A DNA stretch of 64,000 nt from WLMZ01 sp043753895 (GCA_043753895.1 JAYUWK010000045.1:61572-125571), one strand, 5' to 3'. Numbered from the stretch's first letter, positions 52,397 to 60,390 are shown. Numbers and translations: made by a program. The notes: generated by a model not told the origin, from the sequence alone.

Positions 52397-53158
52397 ATGG
52401 ATCACGTCGTCCACCTTTCCAACGCAGTCGCTGTCCTTGGTCAGTTCCCGGTGCTGGCCGGAGCCAACCTCACGGTAGACCGCGGCGAGATCGTTCTGCT
52501 GCAGGGGCCAAACGGTGCCGGCAAGACATCACTGCTGCGTCTCTGCGCCGGCCTGCTTCCCCTTGCGCGGGGTGAGGCCAGCGTGCTGGGTTGCGATCTG
52601 CGCACGAACCGCGAATCGGTGCGGAGTCGGGTCGGTCTACTGGGTCATGCAAACGGTCTGTACGCCGATCTCACGGTGGCCGAGAACGTTCGCTTCTGGG
52701 GAGCCACCGTCAGGGCGAGTCGGTCCGAAGTCAGCACCGCGTTGACCCGAATGGGTCTCGCTCTGCGGCTCAGCGATGTGCCAGTCAGTCGCCTGTCGGC
52801 GGGTCAGAAGCGGCGCACCGCGCTCGCCTGCCTGATGGCGCGACGCGCCGAGTTGTGGCTGCTCGACGAGCCCCACGCCGGCCTCGATGCTGCTGGCCGT
52901 GACGAACTCGACACCACACTGCGCGAGGCGACTATTGCAGGTGCCACGATCATCGTCGCCAGCCATGAGCTCGAACGTGCCGGAGCGCTGGCTACTCGGG
53001 TGGTCGAGGTGACCGGTGGACAGATTCGCGAGATCTCGACCGGTACAGAATCGACGGGTACTGAATTGACCAGTACCGAATCGACCAGTACCGAATCGAC
53101 CGGTACCGAATCGACCGGTACCGAATCGACGGGTACTGAACCTTGGGAGACCGACTGA
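52397..53158 (+). CDS. ccmA: Cytochrome c maturation ABC transporter ATPase CcmA
   Basis: A 253-residue ATPase that, with CcmB, powers release of heme-loaded CcmE in System I cytochrome c maturation. Walker A is GPNGAGKTSLL (37-47), the signature is SRLSAGQKRRTALACLM, Walker B is LWLLDEPHAGLDA and the H-loop is VASHE. The last 35 residues before the end are seven STGTE-like pentapeptides encoded by a 15-bp tandem repeat. The stop overlaps ccmB by one base. TAGCGT lies 11 bases before the ATG, with a weaker TAGCGG at 6 bases. Confidence 0.9.
   Translation: MDHVVHLSNAVAVLGQFPVLAGANLTVDRGEIVLLQGPNGAGKTSLLRLCAGLLPLARGEASVLGCDLRTNRESVRSRVGLLGHANGLYADLTVAENVRFWGATVRASRSEVSTALTRMGLALRLSDVPVSRLSAGQKRRTALACLMARRAELWLLDEPHAGLDAAGRDELDTTLREATIAGATIIVASHELERAGALATRVVEVTGGQIREISTGTESTGTELTSTESTSTESTGTESTGTESTGTEPWETD
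53036..53140. repeat. Seven 15-bp tandem units in the 3' end of ccmA
   Basis: Consensus TCGACCGGTACCGAA, seven units differing at a few bases, in frame, coding the pentapeptide STGTE with variants LTSTE and STSTE. The multiple-of-three length keeps the downstream ccmB coupling intact. It looks like a slippage-generated disordered tail. Confidence 0.95.
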
Positions 53159-53835
53159 TGCTGCGAATGGCCCGTCTGCTCGCCGCCAAGGACCTGCGCA
53201 TCGAAGCGCGCAGTCGCGTGGTCACCAATCAAGTCCTACCGTTCGCCGCCATCGTGATGGTGATGTTCGCGTTCGCGCTCAACAGCGATGCGGTGGTCAG
53301 CCGAGTGGCGCCGGGTCTGGTGTGGCTGGCCACGCTCTTCAGCCTGCTCGTGTTGGTGCAGCGGTCGTTTGCTATCGAGTCTGGCGATGGCGCCACCGAT
53401 GCGTTACGCGCAGCCGGGGTCGACCCGGCCGGCATCTTCTTGGGTAAGGCCATCGCGCTCGCTGTGCAGCTCGCCGTGCTCGAGTTCGTGCTGCTGCTCA
53501 GCGCGGTCGTGCTGTATCGAGCGCAGCTGCGTCTCAGCGGGATGGTGCTCTTGGTCACTACCTTCGTTGCCGCGACCTGCGGCCTCGCACTGGTCGGTAC
53601 GCTCTATGGAGGCCTTGCTGCCGGTGTTCGCGGACGGGAGACGTTGCTCCCGCTCCTCTTGCTCCCGGTTGTGGCGCCCGTGCTGATTGGTGCCACCCGC
53701 GCAACGGAAGCTGCGCTCGGTACCGGCGGTGCAGCGGTGGCAGATGGTTGGCCCTGGGTGGGTCTGCTGGCTGTGTTCGTTGCCCTGTTCGGCGTGGGTG
53801 GCACGCTGGCATTCGGACCCCTGATCGAGGAGTGA
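53158..53835 (+). CDS. ccmB: Cytochrome c maturation heme exporter permease CcmB
   Basis: A 225-residue membrane protein with six hydrophobic segments. CcmB family signs are the N-terminal AKDLRIEARSRVVTNQVLPF, SFAIESGDGATDALRAAGVD and RGRETLLPLLLLPVVAPVLIG. It is the transmembrane partner of CcmA. The TGATG overlap links it to ccmA, and ccmC starts 3 bases after its stop. Confidence 0.9.
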   Translation: MLRMARLLAAKDLRIEARSRVVTNQVLPFAAIVMVMFAFALNSDAVVSRVAPGLVWLATLFSLLVLVQRSFAIESGDGATDALRAAGVDPAGIFLGKAIALAVQLAVLEFVLLLSAVVLYRAQLRLSGMVLLVTTFVAATCGLALVGTLYGGLAAGVRGRETLLPLLLLPVVAPVLIGATRATEAALGTGGAAVADGWPWVGLLAVFVALFGVGGTLAFGPLIEE

Positions 53836-53838
53836 CGC

Positions 53839-54696
53839 ATGGCAACCCCGAAAACCCGGATCACGACAACCCAGATCACGACAACCCAGAGCACGGCCAG
53901 TCAGAGCAACGGTGATCACGGCAACGGTGATCACGGCAACGGTGATCAGCGCAGCGACTCAACGCCCGCACGTGTGCGATCCACGGGCACACCCTTCACA
54001 CGCGCGATCGGCATTGCCACGATCATCAGCATGGCCGCTCTCGCCGTTTTCGGGCTTCTGCTGTCGCCGGCCGATGTGCGTCAGAGCGACAGCGTTCGCA
54101 TCCTCTACATTCACGTTGGCACGGTCTGGGTTGCCTACGTGGCGTTCACCGTCACGGCACTGTCGTCGGCGGCATATCTGTGGAAGCGCACGAGATCGCT
54201 CACCTGGGATCGTTTCGCCGGGGCCAGTGCCGAGATCGGTGTGCTGTTCATGGCGCTTACCTTGTTCGCCGGGGCGTTGTGGGGTCGGCTCTCGTGGGGC
54301 AAGTTCTGGGTGTGGGACGCGCGTGTCACCACCACCGCATTCATGTTCATCACCTACATCGGATATCTCGCGGTACGCGGCCTCGGTGGTAGCCATCAAC
54401 AGCGCGCCAAGCGCTCGGCTGTGGTTGCGCTGCTGGCCGTGCTGCAGATCCCATTGGTGCACTTCAGCGTCAAGTTGTGGCGCGGCCTGCACCAAGACTC
54501 CAGCGTCGCCGACCGCACCCACGTCACCCTGCACGGGCTGATGTTGTTTTCGCTCTTCGTGTCGATGGTGGCGTTCTCGTTGCTCTACGTCTGGCTGCTT
54601 GTCCATCGTCAACGTGTCCTCGCGATGCAGGACGCTCTCGACGATACGGGCCTCGACTATGCACTGCAGCAGCGTCGCGACGAAGGTGATCTGTAA
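53839..54696 (+). CDS. ccmC: Cytochrome c biogenesis protein CcmC
   Basis: A 285-residue heme-handling protein that loads heme onto CcmE. It has six membrane helices, the external WWD-type tryptophan motif WGRLSWGKFWVWDARVTTT and flanking His in LYIHVGTVW and PLVHFSVKLW. The N-terminal 45 residues are not found in typical CcmC. They are low-complexity (ITTTQ twice, GDHGN twice) and arise from 15-bp tandem repeats. The stop TAA overlaps the ATG of ccmD. Confidence 0.92.
   Translation: MATPKTRITTTQITTTQSTASQSNGDHGNGDHGNGDQRSDSTPARVRSTGTPFTRAIGIATIISMAALAVFGLLLSPADVRQSDSVRILYIHVGTVWVAYVAFTVTALSSAAYLWKRTRSLTWDRFAGASAEIGVLFMALTLFAGALWGRLSWGKFWVWDARVTTTAFMFITYIGYLAVRGLGGSHQQRAKRSAVVALLAVLQIPLVHFSVKLWRGLHQDSSVADRTHVTLHGLMLFSLFVSMVAFSLLYVWLLVHRQRVLAMQDALDDTGLDYALQQRRDEGDL
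53860..53949. repeat. Two 15-bp tandem repeat sets in the 5' end of ccmC
   Basis: ATCACGACAACCCAG occurs twice (53860-53889, coding ITTTQ), then GGTGATCACGGCAAC occurs twice with a partial third copy (53911-53949, coding GDHGN). Both keep the frame. Confidence 0.92.
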
Positions 54697-54830
54697 TGGA
54701 AGATATCGGCTTCATCCTCACCGTCTACGTCGCCACCTTCGGTTCCGTGGCGGCCATGGCGTTGTTCATCGTTCGACGTGGTCGCCGGCTCGGCGCGCAA
54801 CTGCCCGACGAGGACAAGCCGTGGATCTGA
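54696..54830 (+). CDS. ccmD: CcmD-like small heme exporter protein
   Basis: A 44-residue membrane protein starting MEDIGFILTVYVATFG, with one helix followed by RRGRRLG and an acidic tail. It sits between ccmC and ccmE, the usual place of CcmD, which stabilises the CcmC-CcmE interaction. The Tyr-x-x-x-Phe-Gly at the helix start resembles the conserved aromatic-Gly of CcmD. It overlaps ccmC by one base (TAATG) and ccmE by 10. Similarity is weak because the protein is so short, but position and topology agree. Confidence 0.75.
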   Translation: MEDIGFILTVYVATFGSVAAMALFIVRRGRRLGAQLPDEDKPWI

Positions 54831-55309
54831 CACCGCGTCCGGCGCCGCCCGCTGCTGCGCCCAAGGCCCGCAATCGACGCAAGCTGGTGTCCATTGGCCT
54901 GCTCGTCATGGTGCTCGTCGTCGGCGGGCTCGTGATCACCAAGTTCCTCACCAGCTCACTCGACTACTACTGCAACGTCGATGAGGTCGGCCACAAGACC
55001 GGTTGCGAGGCGGGTCGTCGGCTGCGCATCCAAGGCGTGGTCGACAAAGGGTCGATCGCGTCCAAGAACGGCGTGACCACCTTCGACATCAGCTTCAACA
55101 AGGTCACGGTCCCGGTGGTGTACGACTCGGGCGAGCCCGGCGGGCTGTTCCAGGAATGCATTCCCGTCGTGGTGCACGGGGTGCTGAAGGCCGGTGTGTT
55201 CGAGGGCGACGACGTAGAGGTCAAACACAGCAACGAGTACGACGCGAAGAACAAGGATCGCATTGACAAGGCCAACTCGGAGGCAACCACGTGTTCGCAG
55301 TCGAAGTAG
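54821..55309 (+). CDS. ccmE: Heme chaperone CcmE
   Basis: A 162-residue membrane-anchored heme carrier. Residues 27-47 form one helix (KLVSIGLLVMVLVVGGLVI), then an OB-fold domain with RRLRIQGVVDKGSI and LFQECIPVVVHGVL. The heme-binding HxxxY is KHSNEY (His136, Tyr140), the bacterial type rather than the CxxxY of archaeal forms. The GTG start overlaps ccmD. It receives heme from CcmC and delivers it to CcmF/CcmH. Confidence 0.9.
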   Translation: MDLTPRPAPPAAAPKARNRRKLVSIGLLVMVLVVGGLVITKFLTSSLDYYCNVDEVGHKTGCEAGRRLRIQGVVDKGSIASKNGVTTFDISFNKVTVPVVYDSGEPGGLFQECIPVVVHGVLKAGVFEGDDVEVKHSNEYDAKNKDRIDKANSEATTCSQSK

Positions 55310-57336
55310 CGGCCAGCGTCAACGGCACGCTCGGTCGGTCGATCCTGCTGATTGGCCTGGTGTGCGCCACCTTCGGAGCACTCGCCACGGTGTACGGCAT
55401 CATCACTCGCGACGAGCGGCTGCTGCGCAGCACGCAGCGTTACGCATGGGGCGTGGCGGCGGCGGGAGTCGGTGCGTTCATGATCATGGAGCGCGCCCTG
55501 ATCCAACGCGATTGGTCGCTGAAGTATGTGCAACAGGTTGGTTCGGCCGACACGCCGTTCCTGTTCAACGTGACCGCCATTTGGAGCGCGCTCGAAGGCA
55601 GCATCCTGCTGTGGTTGTTGATCCTCGTCGGCTATACCGCGGTCATCGCGCATCGCTTCCGCAAGCGGCTGAGAGACCCGCTCGTTGCGTGGGCGCTTGT
55701 GGTGATGTTCATCGTGTGCATGTTCTTCTTCGTGCTCACGCTCGGCCCGGCCAACGCGTTCAAGCCCGGCGCTGTAGGTGTCACCAGTGGTCCGGGACCA
55801 AACCCGTTGCTGCAGAACCACATCCTCGTGTTGTTCCACCCGCCCATTCTGTATCTCGGCTACGTCGGCATGACGGTGCCGTTTGCCTTTGCGATCGCTG
55901 CGCTCATCACTGGGCGCGTCGGCGAGCGGTGGCTCACCGAGACCCGTCGATTCGCTCTGTTCGCATGGGGCTTTCTCACCATCGGCATCATCCTCGGTGG
56001 TTGGTGGAGCTACGAGGTGCTCGGCTGGAGCGGCGTGTGGGGATGGGACCCGGTCGAGAACGCAAGCCTGTTGCCCTGGCTCACCGGTACGGCCTATATC
56101 CACTCGGTGCTCGTGCAGGAACGCCGCGGCATGTTGCGTGTCTGGAATCTCACCCTGCTCGTCTCCACCTTCGCACTCACGATCCTGGGCACCTTCCTGA
56201 CCCGCAGCGGTGTGATCAAGAGCGTGCACGCGTTCAGCAATGGCTCGATCGGTCCGTATCTGCTCACGTTCTTCGGGCTCATCATGGTGGTGTCGCTCGG
56301 CCTCATCGCGTGGCGAGGCGATCGGCTGAGATCACCAGGTGCGATCGACTCTCCGCTGTCACGCGAGGGCGCGTTCTTGGCCAACAACGTGCTCTTCACT
56401 GTGTTCGCATTCGTGGTCCTGCTCGGCACGGTCTTCCCGCTCATCGTCGAAGCGCTGCAGAATCGCACCATCAAGGTCGGCGCTCCGTACTTCGAACGCC
56501 TGTCGGTTCCGTTTGGCCTCACGCTGTTGTTCCTGATGGCGGTGGCACCGGTCTTGCCATGGCGTAAGGCCAGTCTCGAACTGCTGCGCGACCGCCTGTT
56601 CTGGCCGGCGTGGTGTGGCGCTCTGGCGATCATCGTTCCGCTCATGTTCGGCGCGCACGGTCTTGCTCCGCTGCTCGCCTTCGGTATGGGTGGCTTTGCT
56701 GCTGGAGCGGCATTCCGTCAGCTCATCCTGGCCACGCGTCGTCAGGGTTGGCGCGGTCTGGTGGGCCGGGCCAACGGTGGCATGATCGTGCACATCGGTG
56801 TCATCATCGTGGCCGTCGCGCTTGTGGCCTCCACGAGTTACACCCATTCGTCGCGGCTCGTGCTCGAGGTCGGCAAGCCGGCCAACTATGGCGGGCACAC
56901 CTTCGAACTCGTCGAGGTGCAGTCGTTCACCACGCCGCGCAGCAACGGCATCAAGGCGCCGATCCGCATCGATGGCGGCAAAACCTTCGCGCCGGCCATC
57001 ACCAAGTTCACGAACTTCGGTACCAACATCCCCACGCCGTCGGTACGCAGCGGACTGCTCAACGACATCTATCTCACGCTCGAATCCGGCGCCAAGGCCG
57101 GTGCCACGAGTGCCCCCGTGAAGGTGTTCATCAAACCGCTGATCATCTGGTTGTGGATCGGTGGGGCGCTGATGGTGTTCGGCACGTTGTTGTCGGGCTT
57201 CCCTGGCCAGCGCCGCCGACTGCCGACCCAGCCCACCTCTGCGCCGGTGCCGATCGATGGACCCGGCGATGGGCCGCGCGATGGGCCTGGCGATGCGCCC
57301 GACGCGTCGTCCGACAAGGAAACTGTCGATGCCTGA
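55291..57336 (+). CDS. ccmF: Cytochrome c heme lyase subunit CcmF
   Basis: A 681-residue membrane protein with about 13-15 helices that attaches heme to apocytochrome c. The WWD motif is GWWSYEVLGWSGVWGWDPVE, with His ligand segments LFHPPILYLGYVG and VIKSVHAFSNG. The GTG start overlaps the end of ccmE and has a strong GGAGG site. The last 30 residues are a Gly/Asp/Pro-rich tail made of imperfect 12-bp repeats (DGPGDGPRDGPGD). Confidence 0.95.
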   Translation: MFAVEVAASVNGTLGRSILLIGLVCATFGALATVYGIITRDERLLRSTQRYAWGVAAAGVGAFMIMERALIQRDWSLKYVQQVGSADTPFLFNVTAIWSALEGSILLWLLILVGYTAVIAHRFRKRLRDPLVAWALVVMFIVCMFFFVLTLGPANAFKPGAVGVTSGPGPNPLLQNHILVLFHPPILYLGYVGMTVPFAFAIAALITGRVGERWLTETRRFALFAWGFLTIGIILGGWWSYEVLGWSGVWGWDPVENASLLPWLTGTAYIHSVLVQERRGMLRVWNLTLLVSTFALTILGTFLTRSGVIKSVHAFSNGSIGPYLLTFFGLIMVVSLGLIAWRGDRLRSPGAIDSPLSREGAFLANNVLFTVFAFVVLLGTVFPLIVEALQNRTIKVGAPYFERLSVPFGLTLLFLMAVAPVLPWRKASLELLRDRLFWPAWCGALAIIVPLMFGAHGLAPLLAFGMGGFAAGAAFRQLILATRRQGWRGLVGRANGGMIVHIGVIIVAVALVASTSYTHSSRLVLEVGKPANYGGHTFELVEVQSFTTPRSNGIKAPIRIDGGKTFAPAITKFTNFGTNIPTPSVRSGLLNDIYLTLESGAKAGATSAPVKVFIKPLIIWLWIGGALMVFGTLLSGFPGQRRRLPTQPTSAPVPIDGPGDGPRDGPGDAPDASSDKETVDA

Positions 57337-57976
57337 TTCGCCCAGCGAGGCTGTTTCCCCCAGCGAGGCTGTTTCCCCCAGCGCGGCGATGCAGCAATCA
57401 TCAGATGTCCCCGCCGCCGTCGCCGCGTCGCCGCCGTCGTCGCGCCGTGTTGCGCCCTTCGTGGTTCTCGGCGTCGCCGTCGTGGTGGCCGGGTTCTTCT
57501 GGATCCTCATCGGTGCCAAATCCGGTGAATCCGATTCCGCTGATTCACCGCTGCTCGGACGTCCGGCGCCGGTGGTGAAGACCACCACACTCGACGGCAA
57601 ACCCTTTGATCTGCAGCGCCGCAAGGGCAGTTGGGTCGTCCTGAACTTCTTCAACTCCACATGCGTGCCCTGCGTGCAGGAGCACCCCGAGTTGCTGAAG
57701 TTTGCCGACGAGCAGGCCAAGCTCAGCGATGGCGCCGAGTTCTACACCGTGGTCTGGGACGACAGTCATGGAGCCGTTCAGAAGTTCTTCGCCGACAACG
57801 GCGGCACATGGCCGATCCTCACCGACGAGGACGCCAGCATCTCGGTCGCGTTCGGCGTGGCCAAAGTGCCCGAGACCTGGATCATCGACCCCAATGGCTT
57901 CGTCGTGCAACGACTCATCGGCGCCACGACCGACGATCAATTGACGCGGCTCATCGCGCAGGCCAAGGCGGGTTGA
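57329..57976 (+). CDS. ccmG: Thiol-disulfide oxidoreductase CcmG/ResA
   Basis: A 215-residue membrane-anchored thioredoxin-like reductant of apocytochrome c. A signal-anchor helix (about 43-62) precedes the fold. The CXXC is STCVPC (Cys112, Cys115) and the cis-Pro loop is KVPETWIIDPNG. The N-terminus has two 18-bp repeats (SEAVSP). The ATG overlaps ccmF by 8 bases and the stop overlaps ccmH by one. Confidence 0.92.
   Translation: MPDSPSEAVSPSEAVSPSAAMQQSSDVPAAVAASPPSSRRVAPFVVLGVAVVVAGFFWILIGAKSGESDSADSPLLGRPAPVVKTTTLDGKPFDLQRRKGSWVVLNFFNSTCVPCVQEHPELLKFADEQAKLSDGAEFYTVVWDDSHGAVQKFFADNGGTWPILTDEDASISVAFGVAKVPETWIIDPNGFVVQRLIGATTDDQLTRLIAQAKAG
57344..57379. repeat. Two 18-bp tandem units in the 5' end of ccmG
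   Basis: AGCGAGGCTGTTTCCCCC occurs twice, coding SEAVSP twice in the cytoplasmic N-terminus of CcmG, in frame. Confidence 0.93.
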
Positions 57977-58602
57977 TGAGTAGCCCGTTGAACAAGCGAC
58001 TGAAGCATTGGCCCGGCTGGCTTGCACTCGGCTTGGTCGTGGTGATTGCCCTCGCGATCGGTACCAGTCGGTCGACGGGTCCGATGACCGACAGCGACCG
58101 CATCGACAGCATCTCGCAGCGCCTCGCGTGCCCTACGTGCGATAGCGAGAGCGTGTACGAATCGCAGGCATCCGCAGCGCGCGGCATCAAGCAGCAGATC
58201 AAGCGATTCGTCGAAGAGGGCACGTCCAGCGACGATCAGATCATCCAGTACATCCAGACCCAGTTCGGAACCAAGACCCTGCTCGTGCCGAACGCAACGG
58301 GCTTCGATGCGTTGGTGTGGGCACTGCCGGCGTTCGCGCTCGTGATCGCCATTGCGTTGCTGACGGTAGCGTTCCGTCGATGGAAGATGGCAGGCGACAC
58401 CGTGCCCACCGAGGCCGACTTCGCCTTGGTGTCGGCGGCAATGCGCAACGAACGACAGACCGAACGAGTACACAGCCAGAACCCGGATTCAACGTCTGAG
58501 CGATCGCCGGAGACGGAGTTCGAGCCTGAGTTCGATCCAACGTCCGAGCCAGAGTTCGAGCCAGAGCCAGAGTCAGACTCGGAGCCATCGCGTGGATCCT
58601 GA
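57976..58602 (+). CDS. ccmH: Cytochrome c maturation protein CcmH
   Basis: A 208-residue thiol protein that keeps apocytochrome c reduced. After a signal helix (about 14-30), the redox motif is RLACPTCDSESVYESQA (Cys52, Cys55), matching LRCxxCxxxS. A second helix (about 115-135) follows. The last 45 residues are a Glu/Pro/Ser-rich repetitive tail (EFEPEF, EPEFEPEPE). TGATG overlap with ccmG; the 3' end overlaps the ccmI-like gene by 11 bases. Confidence 0.9.
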   Translation: MSSPLNKRLKHWPGWLALGLVVVIALAIGTSRSTGPMTDSDRIDSISQRLACPTCDSESVYESQASAARGIKQQIKRFVEEGTSSDDQIIQYIQTQFGTKTLLVPNATGFDALVWALPAFALVIAIALLTVAFRRWKMAGDTVPTEADFALVSAAMRNERQTERVHSQNPDSTSERSPETEFEPEFDPTSEPEFEPEPESDSEPSRGS

Positions 58603-59347
58603 CCGGCTCGCAGAACTCGAAGAAGAGCGTCGGTTCCTGCTCCGCTCGCTGGCCGATCTCGAACTCGAGCGTCAGGCCGGTGATGTCGAGCAAGCCGATT
58701 ACGAGGTGTTACGCGACGGCTACACCGCTCGGGCGGCCGCCGTGTTGCGCGCCATCGAACAGGGCCAATCAGCGCTGCCGCAACGCCCGCCGCGTCGGTG
58801 GGGGCGTCTGGTCGGTGTGGCCGTATGCGTCGTGCTCGTCGGGCTCATCGCCGGATTCCTGGTGGCGCGCTCGTCGGGTCAACGTCTGTCCGGTGACAGC
58901 ATGACCGGCGGTACCTCGCCCGATCAGGTGGCCGTGTTGCTCAGCGAAGCCCGCGCCCTGTTGGGTACCGACCCTGCGGGAGCATCGCAGCGATACCTCG
59001 CGGTGTTGAGCATCGAGCCCGACAACGCCGAGGCGCGCACCTACACGGGTTGGCTGCTCGCCATCTCCACGCAGAATCAGTCCGCTGCCGATGCGGCCGG
59101 AACGCTCGCGGCAGCGAAGAGGGACCTCGAACGCGCGATCGAAGTGGATCCCACCTTCCCCGATCCGCACTGTTTCCTCGCCGTCATCGCAGCGCGGTTC
59201 GAAAAGGACACTGCCACGGCGAAAGTGCGCGCCCAGGAATGTCTCGACAACAATCCGCCGGCCGACATGCGCGGCATGATCGAGTCCTTCGCAAGCAACC
59301 TCACCAATCCCAGCACCCCATCGTCGGAGACCTCCCCGACTGGCTGA
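58592..59347 (+). CDS. CcmI-like protein with TPR region
   Basis: A 251-residue protein. The cytoplasmic part (about 1-60) has ELEEERRFLLRSLADLELERQAGDV, the pattern of the CcmI N-terminal region. One helix (LVGVAVCVVLVGLIAGFLV) follows, then an external TPR-like part (YLAVLSIEPDNAEARTYTGW, LERAIEVDPTFPDPHCFLA). CcmI binds apocytochrome and brings it to CcmF/CcmH. As last gene of the operon, starting with GTG within ccmH, this is the natural assignment. Confidence 0.75.
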   Translation: MDPDRLAELEEERRFLLRSLADLELERQAGDVEQADYEVLRDGYTARAAAVLRAIEQGQSALPQRPPRRWGRLVGVAVCVVLVGLIAGFLVARSSGQRLSGDSMTGGTSPDQVAVLLSEARALLGTDPAGASQRYLAVLSIEPDNAEARTYTGWLLAISTQNQSAADAAGTLAAAKRDLERAIEVDPTFPDPHCFLAVIAARFEKDTATAKVRAQECLDNNPPADMRGMIESFASNLTNPSTPSSETSPTG

Positions 59348-59388
59348 GCGCAGTTCCACCACTGGCTGAGCGCGGTTCCGGCACGCGC

Positions 59389-59394
59389 TAGCGT
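59389..59394 (+). promoter_or_regulatory. -10 box for the DUF4190 gene
   Basis: TAGCGT ends 8 bases before the ATG at 59403. Just upstream a near-perfect 19-base direct repeat (CTGGCTGAGCGC core, 59340 and 59362) is seen. Confidence 0.45.
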
Positions 59395-59402
59395 TGCGCT
59401 GT

Positions 59403-59831
59403 ATGAGCACGACTCCGCCGCCGCCCCCTCCGCCGCCGCCGCCGCCGCCGCCGGGCCAGACGCCACCGCCGTACCAGCCGCCCCCGGGTGCCGTGGCGCC
59501 GGGGTACCAGTCATACGGCCTGCCGCCGGCGGCCCCGCCGCAGGGCACTAACGGCCTTGCGATCGCCAGTCTGGTGCTCGGCCTCGTCAACGTCATCCCA
59601 TGCTTTTGGTTCTTCCCGATTCCCGCGGTCTTGGCCGTGATCTTCGGCTTCGTCAGCCGCAAGCAGATGAAGAAGATGGGTTCTGACAAAGGATCGGGGC
59701 TCGCCATCGCAGGTCTCGTCATCGGCCTCGTGTTCCTGATCATCTCCGTCGTGATCTGGATTGCTGTCGTTCGTAATGGGCATTGCGTTCGCGATGGCTC
59801 CAGCTGGAACTGCACCAGCTTCGACAACTGA
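59403..59831 (+). CDS. DUF4190 membrane protein with proline-rich N-terminus
   Basis: A 142-residue protein. An unbroken run of 13 prolines near the N-terminus, coded by CCG/CCC triplets, leads to a Pro/Gly/Tyr-rich cytoplasmic region. Two membrane helices follow (about 58-82 and 100-125), with the DUF4190 marks NGLAIASLVLGLVN, FGFVSRKQMKK and GSGLAIAGLVIGLVF. The short C-terminus carries two Cys (HCVRDG, NCTSF). Such proteins are common in actinobacteria; function unknown. An in-frame ATG 9 bases upstream overlaps the -10 box and is rejected. Confidence 0.8.
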   Translation: MSTTPPPPPPPPPPPPPGQTPPPYQPPPGAVAPGYQSYGLPPAAPPQGTNGLAIASLVLGLVNVIPCFWFFPIPAVLAVIFGFVSRKQMKKMGSDKGSGLAIAGLVIGLVFLIISVVIWIAVVRNGHCVRDGSSWNCTSFDN

Positions 59832-59844
59832 CCCAGTACTGGCC

Positions 59845-59896
59845 CAGGGGTTTGTCGAAAAACCCACGCCACACGTGGACAATCCACCACACCCCT
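59845..59896. repeat. Dispersed palindromic element, family 2, copy B
   Basis: A 52-bp block matching 40936-40987 at 40 of 52 positions without gaps. Its right arm CACCACACCCCT is the exact reverse complement of the left arm of copy A. It lies between the convergent DUF4190 and phosphatase genes. Confidence 0.6.
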
Positions 59897-59928
59897 GCCG
59901 TCGAGAAGACGCGCCAGCGCGAGTGAGT

Positions 59929-60390
59929 TCAATCGACGGGTGGCGGCCAGCATTTCGCAGTGGTCACATTGCCGCTGCTGTCGCGATGCAACATCCACAC
60001 CGAGGCCTTCTTCCAGTTCGGCTCACCGATGAACCGACAGCCGCGCCTCTGCAATCCCGCCATTGCATCGGGGATCATGTCGCCATGGCTGCACAGCACC
60101 GCACCGTCGGGAACCCCGAAGATCAGATCGAGCAACGGGATCAACTGCTGCTCCTCGGCGAGGCGATCGTCGGTGATCACCTGCAGATCGAGGCGCGCAG
60201 CGAGAGGCTCGAGTGTCTGTCGGCAGCGCACGTACGGACTCGAGAGCAGCGGGGCGCCGGCCCCGGACTGTACGAGTGGCTCTACTAACGCGTGCGCCTG
60301 TGCCCAACCGTTCTTACTCAGCGGACGCTGTGTGTCATCGCCGTCGTCGAGGCGCGAGCCCGCCTTCGCGTGACGAACGAGAAACAGCAT
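59929..60390 (-). CDS. sixA: SixA-type histidine phosphatase
   Basis: A 153-residue phosphoglycerate-mutase-fold phosphatase. The phospho-His motif is LFLVRHAKAG (His7), LLSSPYVRCRQTLEPLA carries the second Arg, and the second His is in VLCSHGDMIPD. SixA removes phosphate from His of phosphorelay proteins in E. coli; the target here is unknown. The start at the RHAK strand is standard for SixA; its ATG overlaps the stop of the DUF4328 gene by one base. Confidence 0.85.
   Translation of the reverse strand: MLFLVRHAKAGSRLDDGDDTQRPLSKNGWAQAHALVEPLVQSGAGAPLLSSPYVRCRQTLEPLAARLDLQVITDDRLAEEQQLIPLLDLIFGVPDGAVLCSHGDMIPDAMAGLQRRGCRFIGEPNWKKASVWMLHRDSSGNVTTAKCWPPPVD

Noticed and set aside
53036..53140. 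Regular repeats suggestive of a CRISPR array
   Set aside because: The units are contiguous 15-bp repeats without spacers, in frame in ccmA, and no cas gene is present.
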